A stretch of DNA of 17,113 bases from Cypionkella sp. Lineage in GTDB: Bacteria; Pseudomonadota; Alphaproteobacteria; Rhodobacterales; Rhodobacteraceae. Positions 13,452 to 17,113 of the stretch are shown one piece after another (position 1 is the first letter of the stretch; every line of letters starts with the position of its first letter). Location of the stretch: assembly GCA_023255415.1 (NCBI GenBank), contig JALRIN010000047.1, positions 1 through 17,113 on the forward strand, read 5' to 3'. The notes beneath the pieces were generated by a model. That model was not told the DNA's origin. It was given only the letters and a program-made list of their open reading frames with translations, and made no database searches. A program made the translations under genes and the position numbers.

Positions 13452-14665
13452 AGCAGGTCTCGATAGCCAGAAAGTGGCGTCTCGATCCGGCTTTTCGAAG
13501 CGGTGCGGCCAGCGTAGCGCTGTCGCAGCGGCAGCGGGCCAGCGGTGATCTGAAAGTAATCGTAATCTTTGGGACGATCAAAAGCGCAAAGATACTGAAA
13601 ATGCAGCCGAAAAAACCGCCAGCGCAGCGCAAACCAGCGCGTTGGGCTGAGCGATTGGGTGAAGGCCGCCGAAACCACCAGCGGCCAGCGCTTGTCAGCC
13701 GGGGCCACGCCGGTGACCGCCACCGGATCGCAAAGCGCAAAGGCGCAACCGTCACCGGGGGCGGTGACATCGACCCAAGCCACGTTGTCTTGTGCCGACA
13801 GATAGGCAAGATCGGCGCGCAGCCGCCGCGCCTCTGGCAGGAAAGACACCATCGGCACCACCTGCCCAAGCGATAGAAACGCCAGCGCAGTCGCCCGCTC
13901 TGGCAACCCCTCGCGCAGCAGGTCCGACAAGATCGACACCGCCAGATGCGCGCCAGAAGAATGGCCGACCACCAGCACCTCGTCATAGCCCTCGGTCAGG
14001 CTGGCGCGCAATGGCGCACGAAAGGCGGCCATCCGCGCCTCAAGCTCGGGCGGATTGGCACCGCCCGCTTGCGCCGAATAGGCGTAGTCATGCATCAGGT
14101 AATAGGCGAAAATCTTATTGTCCCAGCGCCGAAACAGCGACAGCGCCGCCCAGATCACCGCAAGCGCCACGCCCCAGCCCAAAACCGGATGCAGCATAGC
14201 CGCAAGCCCGCCCAGCCCCCATCCCAGCAGACATGCCAGCCCCAGTTGCGCCAGCAAAAACACAATCGGATAAAGCGCCGCGATCATCGGCCCCTTGCGC
14301 AGCCGCATCAACCGAAACAGCGCACCCGATCCGATATAGGCCCAAGCCGTGCGCAAAAGCTGCAGATAAGTCGCTGCAATCCCCTGTTGCATCGAGGTTT
14401 TGACAATATCAGACCAGACCAAAACCTCGATATCTGCCTCAACACGCGCCGCGCCAAATTGCCCCGCAACATGCCAACCATAGGGGCCTTTGGTGGTCTT
14501 GGGTGTCAGCTCTAGACCATAGCCCGAGATCTGCGCCTGATCCCTGCCCTCTTTGCGATAAAGCTCGCGGTAGCGGCGCGGGTGGATCGGATCATAGCCC
14601 GGAATATAGAACACGCGACGCCGAAACGGCGCTGCGGTCTGGGCGGTGCTGTGATCGGTTTGCAT
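13448..14665 (-). CDS. Membrane-anchored alpha/beta hydrolase-like protein
   Basis: The 405-residue protein starts with RRRVFYIPGYDPIHPRRYRELYRKE, where the YIPGYDP turn suits the oxyanion strand of alpha/beta hydrolases. It carries a lipase-type nucleophile elbow VVGHSSGAHLA with Ser236 (GHSSG at 234-238). Between them two hydrophobic stretches (about 126-149 and 154-178) look like a membrane hairpin, so the catalytic part probably faces the cytoplasm with insertion in the inner membrane. Candidate acid and histidine residues are Asp299 (WVDVTAPGDG) and His355 (RLHFQYL), but the triad cannot be fixed by eye. The ATG at 14665, preceded by GAGG, is chosen; a TTG three bases earlier is in frame. 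It precedes the P450 with an ATGA overlap. Function and substrate are unknown. Confidence 0.82.
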   Translation of the reverse strand: MQTDHSTAQTAAPFRRRVFYIPGYDPIHPRRYRELYRKEGRDQAQISGYGLELTPKTTKGPYGWHVAGQFGAARVEADIEVLVWSDIVKTSMQQGIAATYLQLLRTAWAYIGSGALFRLMRLRKGPMIAALYPIVFLLAQLGLACLLGWGLGGLAAMLHPVLGWGVALAVIWAALSLFRRWDNKIFAYYLMHDYAYSAQAGGANPPELEARMAAFRAPLRASLTEGYDEVLVVGHSSGAHLAVSILSDLLREGLPERATALAFLSLGQVVPMVSFLPEARRLRADLAYLSAQDNVAWVDVTAPGDGCAFALCDPVAVTGVAPADKRWPLVVSAAFTQSLSPTRWFALRWRFFRLHFQYLCAFDRPKDYDYFQITAGPLPLRQRYAGRTASKSRIETPLSGYRDLL

Positions 14666-14728
14666 CAAAACCTCGGGTTACTGCAGCGCTATCCTGACCA
14701 GCGAATGCGGCATTTCCAAGGGCAAATT

Positions 14729-15469
14729 CTAGCCAAGGTTGGCCAAGACCGGCAGATGTTCTAGCAGCCAATAGGAAAACGAAGAAAAGCCCCCCGTCAG
14801 CATCATCAACCCGATGGTCCAAAGCAGCAGGCCCATGATCCGCTCGATCCGCTCGGCGTGACGCTTGAAAAACGCAACTGCCGGCGAAAGCCGCGAGAAA
14901 AACGCGGCCACCGCCAAAAATGGCAGTCCTAAGCCTGCCGCATAAACCGCAAGCAGGGTCATGCCGCGCGCAACATTGCCCTCTTGGGCGGCCAGCGACA
15001 AAATCGCACCCAATTGCGGGCCGATGCAGGGTGTCCAGCCAAAGGCAAAGGCCAGCCCCAAAATATAGGCCCCAAACGCCGAGCCGCCCTTATCGCCCGC
15101 ATCCAGCCGCATTTCGCGGTCCAGAAAGCCGATGCGAAACACGCCCACAAAATGCGCGCCAAAGATCATCACCACCACGCCTGCAGCGGTCGAAAAGGTT
15201 TCGGCATTGCCAAGAAAGAACGCGCCAAAGGCCGAGGCCGCAAGCCCAAAGATCATAAAGACCGTCGACAGGCCCAGCACAAAGAACAGCGCGGCAAGGA
15301 TGGGCGAGCGTCCGCCCTTCATCTCGCTAACGGAAATGCCTGACATATAGGCCAGATACGGCGGCACAATCGGCAGCACGCAGGGGCTAAGGAATGACAG
15401 AACCCCTGCCAAAAGCGCCACAAGCATGGCGGGGAACAGGCTTGCGTCAATGATGTCTATGCCGAACAT
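14729..15469 (-). CDS. ccdA: CcdA, cytochrome c biogenesis thiol-reductant transporter
   Basis: CcdA passes electrons from cytoplasmic thioredoxin across the inner membrane to periplasmic thiol proteins (CcmG/HelX type) that keep apocytochrome c cysteines reduced. The 246-residue protein has about six membrane helices (near 13-35, 56-80, 93-115, 133-160, 170-192 and 212-230). The two redox cysteines sit in the family motifs: Cys30 in FLSPCVLPIVPPYLAYMSG and Cys148 in FAFGWTPCIGPQLGAILS. This is the short DsbD-like core without periplasmic domains. CGGAGG with a 5-base spacing precedes the ATG. It diverges from the TusA-family gene, from which it is separated by a 150-base region with a dyad. 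No other ccm gene is in the window. Confidence 0.95.
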   Translation of the reverse strand: MFGIDIIDASLFPAMLVALLAGVLSFLSPCVLPIVPPYLAYMSGISVSEMKGGRSPILAALFFVLGLSTVFMIFGLAASAFGAFFLGNAETFSTAAGVVVMIFGAHFVGVFRIGFLDREMRLDAGDKGGSAFGAYILGLAFAFGWTPCIGPQLGAILSLAAQEGNVARGMTLLAVYAAGLGLPFLAVAAFFSRLSPAVAFFKRHAERIERIMGLLLWTIGLMMLTGGFSSFSYWLLEHLPVLANLG

Positions 15470-15513
15470 GGGGCCTCCGTTTTGCCAGACCTAGCGCGGT
15501 TTTTAGCAAAGGT

Positions 15514-15540
15514 CACGCGGTTGCGGCTCACTTCCGCGTG
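15514..15540. promoter_or_regulatory. Inverted repeat in the ccdA-tusA divergent region
   Basis: A perfect 7-bp inverted repeat CACGCGG (15514-15520) / CCGCGTG (15534-15540), with arm centres 20 bases (two helical turns) apart. TTGCGG (15521-15526) lies between the arms and may be a -35 box for the plus-strand gene (AAATGT 17 bases later). It could be an operator for both genes; no regulator identified. Confidence 0.4.
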
Positions 15541-15607
15541 GGGAAATGTTTCACCCATGCAGTTCGGGCTGGCGCGGCGCGCGCAGCCAAGCGAAACTGC
15601 GGCCGAG

Positions 15608-15614
15608 AAGGAGG
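15608..15614 (+). promoter_or_regulatory. Ribosome binding site deciding the TusA-family start
   Basis: AAGGAGG five bases ahead of the ATG at 15620. It selects the 76-residue product over much longer in-frame starts such as 15482, whose extra residues have no family resemblance. Confidence 0.85.
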
Positions 15615-15619
15615 CAAAG

Positions 15620-15850
15620 ATGCAGTGGGATGTCGAGATCGATTGCGCGGGGCTGTTGTGCCCGTTGCCAGTGCTGCGTGCGCGCAAGCGGCTGCTGGGC
15701 ATGGCTGCAGGTGAGGTTTTGCGGGTGCTGGCGACCGACAAAATGGCCGCGATAGATTTGCCGCATTTTTGCGCCCAAAGCGGGCATGAGCTACTGGGCA
15801 TCAGCGAAAGCTCTGGCATCGATGCCTATCTGATCCGGCGCGGGGCCTAG
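15620..15850 (+). CDS. TusA/SirA-family sulfur carrier protein
   Basis: The 76-residue protein has the TusA family signature: DCAGLLCPLPVLRARKRL with the sulfur-accepting Cys14 (CPxPVLxxK pattern; Arg-Lys replaces the usual xK), then MAAGEVLRVLATDKMAAIDLPHFCAQSGHELLG, the expected alpha/beta two-layer continuation. TusA proteins carry persulfide sulfur from desulfurases to tRNA thiolation, molybdenum-cofactor or other sulfur pathways. Which recipient is served here is unknown. Neighbours are CcdA (thiol redox) and RNase E, neither a known TusA partner. It is divergent from ccdA and convergent with rne. It is not certain whether this is the true TusA or one of the paralogues (YeeD/YedF type), so no symbol is given. 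Confidence 0.87.
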   Translation: MQWDVEIDCAGLLCPLPVLRARKRLLGMAAGEVLRVLATDKMAAIDLPHFCAQSGHELLGISESSGIDAYLIRRGA

Positions 15851-15854
15851 AGCG

Positions 15855-15882
15855 AAAAAAGGCGGCAGGTTTCCCCGCCGCC
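15855..15882 (-). terminator. rne: Rho-independent terminator of rne
   Basis: On the minus strand GGCGGC / GCCGCC (6 bp plus internal pairing) is followed directly by six T residues (the A-run at 15855-15860). It lies 22 bases after the RNase E stop. On the plus strand it may also slow transcription from the TusA-family gene, though without a U-run. Confidence 0.7.
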
Positions 15883-15904
15883 CCATATATTAGCCAAAAC
15901 AGGC

Positions 15905-17113
15905 TTAGCGTCCCAAGGACCACCAGCCGCGCTTTTTCGCCTTTGGCTCGCCATCATTAGGCTCTGCCACAGCTTCAGGCTGGGCAGCGACAGGGGCCGG
16001 TTCAGCCACAGCTTCTGGCGCTGGGGCTACCACGGGGGCTGGCGCTTCGGTCACGGCTGCGGGTTCTGCGGCTGCTTCTGCAACAGGTTCAACCGTTTCG
16101 GCCACAGCAGCAGGTTTTGCGCGGCTGCGGCGTGGTTTTGCCGCAGGTTCTGCGGCCTCTGCCTCGGCAGCAGGAACTGCGGCTTTCGCGCGGCTCCGGC
16201 TGCGGGTCTTTGGCTTTTCAGCCTCGACCGCTGGAGCCTCTACGGCTTCGGCTTCGGCTTCGGCGTCGGCTTCGACGACCACGGCCAGCTCTGGCGCAGC
16301 TGCTTCAGCAGGCGCTGCCACAGCCTCGGCGGCTTTGCTGCCACCACGAACCCGGGTGCGGCGCCTGGGACCGGCAGGTTTTGCCGCATCCTCCACCACC
16401 ACAGGCTGTTCTGCTGCGGTCTCTTCGCCTTCGTCATCCGCATCATCAGCGCTTGCGGCTTCGCCCATCGCATCGCCGTTCTGGCCTGGTTTTTTGCGAC
16501 GCCGACGACGACGGCGTTTTTTGCCATTGCCCTGTGCGGCCTCGCCGGTTGTGGCTTCGGTGGTTTCCACCGCTTCCGCCTCCTCGGCCTCATCCACTGC
16601 GTCGAGGATATCTTCGTCCTCTTCGACCACCGGCGCGCCCATCAGGCTGGCGTTGCCCGAGATCGCGGTTGGGGTTTCCGCCACGATCCGCGTCGCGGTC
16701 TTGAACTTTTCAATGGTGAAATCAGGGCTGATCATCGTCGGATCGCATTCAATGCGCACCGCCATGCCATAGCGCGCCTCGATCAGCGCGATATGCTCGC
16801 GCTTGCCGTTGATCAGGAAGTTCACAATGCCAATCGGCGCCCGCAGCAGCACCTCTTTCGACCGCTTGCGCGTGCCCTCTTCTTCCAGCGCGCGCAGAAC
16901 CTGCAAACCAAGGCTGTCGTCCGAACGGATCAGTCCGGTGCCATGGCAATGCGAACAAGGCTGCGTGGTGCTTTCCAGCATGCCCGGACGCAGACGCTGG
17001 CGCGACATCTCCATCAGACCAAAGCCAGAAATCCGGCCAACCTGAATGCGCGCGCGGTCGGTTTTCAGCTTGTCTTTCAGGCGCTTCTCGACGGCGGCGT
17101 TGTTGCGACGCTC
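15905..17113 (-). CDS. rne: Ribonuclease E, C-terminal part (start outside the window)
   Basis: RNase E is the endonuclease that starts mRNA decay and processes rRNA and tRNA precursors, and it scaffolds the degradosome. The visible 402 residues begin inside the catalytic domain; the frame stays open to the window edge, so this is a 3' fragment of the gene. ARIQVGRISGFGLMEMSRQRLRP precedes the zinc-link CSHCHGTG (cysteines at visible residues 53 and 56), a hallmark of the RNase E/G family. After about residue 170 comes a low-complexity tail: an Arg/Lys block (KKRRRRRRRKKPGQ), then Ala/Glu/Pro-rich acidic text with three more Arg clusters (RRRTRVRGG, RSRSRAK, KPRRSRAK), ending KKRGWWSLGR. Such tails in alphaproteobacteria bind RNA and partners, and a terminal GWW motif is the PNPase site in Caulobacter. 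A terminator follows. Confidence 0.93.
   Translation of the reverse strand, partial: ERRNNAAVEKRLKDKLKTDRARIQVGRISGFGLMEMSRQRLRPGMLESTTQPCSHCHGTGLIRSDDSLGLQVLRALEEEGTRKRSKEVLLRAPIGIVNFLINGKREHIALIEARYGMAVRIECDPTMISPDFTIEKFKTATRIVAETPTAISGNASLMGAPVVEEDEDILDAVDEAEEAEAVETTEATTGEAAQGNGKKRRRRRRRKKPGQNGDAMGEAASADDADDEGEETAAEQPVVVEDAAKPAGPRRRTRVRGGSKAAEAVAAPAEAAAPELAVVVEADAEAEAEAVEAPAVEAEKPKTRSRSRAKAAVPAAEAEAAEPAAKPRRSRAKPAAVAETVEPVAEAAAEPAAVTEAPAPVVAPAPEAVAEPAPVAAQPEAVAEPNDGEPKAKKRGWWSLGR
16243..16274 (-). repeat. Short hexamer repeat in the rne tail
   Basis: The GGCTTC-type hexamer occurs about five times in near-perfect tandem (one copy changed to GGCGTC), encoding alternating Glu-Ala/Asp-Ala. 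It is the kind of repeat that expands or shrinks by slippage without changing frame. Confidence 0.6.

Noticed and set aside
1..17113. CRISPR array, insertion sequence, prophage or integron
   Set aside because: No spaced direct repeats, transposase or integrase motifs, or terminal inverted repeats seen in either strand.

Overview
This window is chromosomal DNA of an alphaproteobacterium, most likely a Rhodobacteraceae (Rhodobacter/Roseobacter-type) species. Four things point there: GC-rich coding sequence; a circularly permuted, two-piece tmRNA gene; a SspB adaptor of the alphaproteobacterial type; and a block of genes (photolyase, cyclopropane fatty acid synthase, TrgA, TrgB) that recalls the photo-oxidative stress and tellurite genes of Rhodobacter sphaeroides. 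Almost all of the window is ordinary dense chromosome. I see no transposase, integrase, phage gene or CRISPR array.

Layout. (1) 11-4219, minus strand: a tight operon read phr - cfa - trgA - trgB (DNA photolyase, cyclopropane fatty acid synthase, four-helix membrane protein, NUDIX hydrolase). A good match to an RpoE/ECF11 promoter (TGATCC-N16-CGTAAA) lies just upstream of phr. This suggests one singlet-oxygen or envelope-stress unit protecting DNA and lipids. (2) 4345-6587, minus strand: an AcuI-type acryloyl-CoA reductase translationally coupled (ATGA) to a cysteine-desulfurase-like PLP enzyme. (3) 6771-7868, plus strand: a solitary polyamine-type ABC substrate-binding protein closed by a strong terminator. 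(4) 7907-8584: an FkbM methyltransferase.

(5) 8608-10235, plus strand: a well-formed promoter, the permuted ssrA gene (tag ANDNRAPAMALAA), then sspB, whose product delivers ssrA-tagged proteins to ClpXP, then a PmtA-like phospholipid N-methyltransferase. Tag-encoding RNA and tag-reading adaptor are therefore neighbours. (6) 10270-12121, plus strand: promoter, fumC, a DUF4169 protein and a ribbon-helix-helix protein in one coupled run.

(7) 12108-14665, minus strand: a cytochrome P450 coupled (ATGA) to a membrane-anchored alpha/beta hydrolase with a GHSSG nucleophile elbow; it ends by overlapping the ribbon-helix-helix gene tail to tail. (8) 14729-15469, minus strand: CcdA, the thiol-reductant transporter for cytochrome c maturation, divergent from a TusA-family sulfur carrier (15620-15850). 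The two are separated by a region with a perfect 7-bp inverted repeat. (9) 15855-17113, minus strand: the C-terminal part of RNase E (its start is outside the window), with a zinc-link CxxC, an Arg/acidic low-complexity tail ending in a GWW motif, and its own terminator.

The most interesting items are the predicted RpoE control of the phr-cfa-trgAB unit, the ssrA/sspB adjacency with an unusual tmRNA T-loop, and the poorly characterised P450 + membrane hydrolase pair. I did not find a clearly new defence or mobile system.
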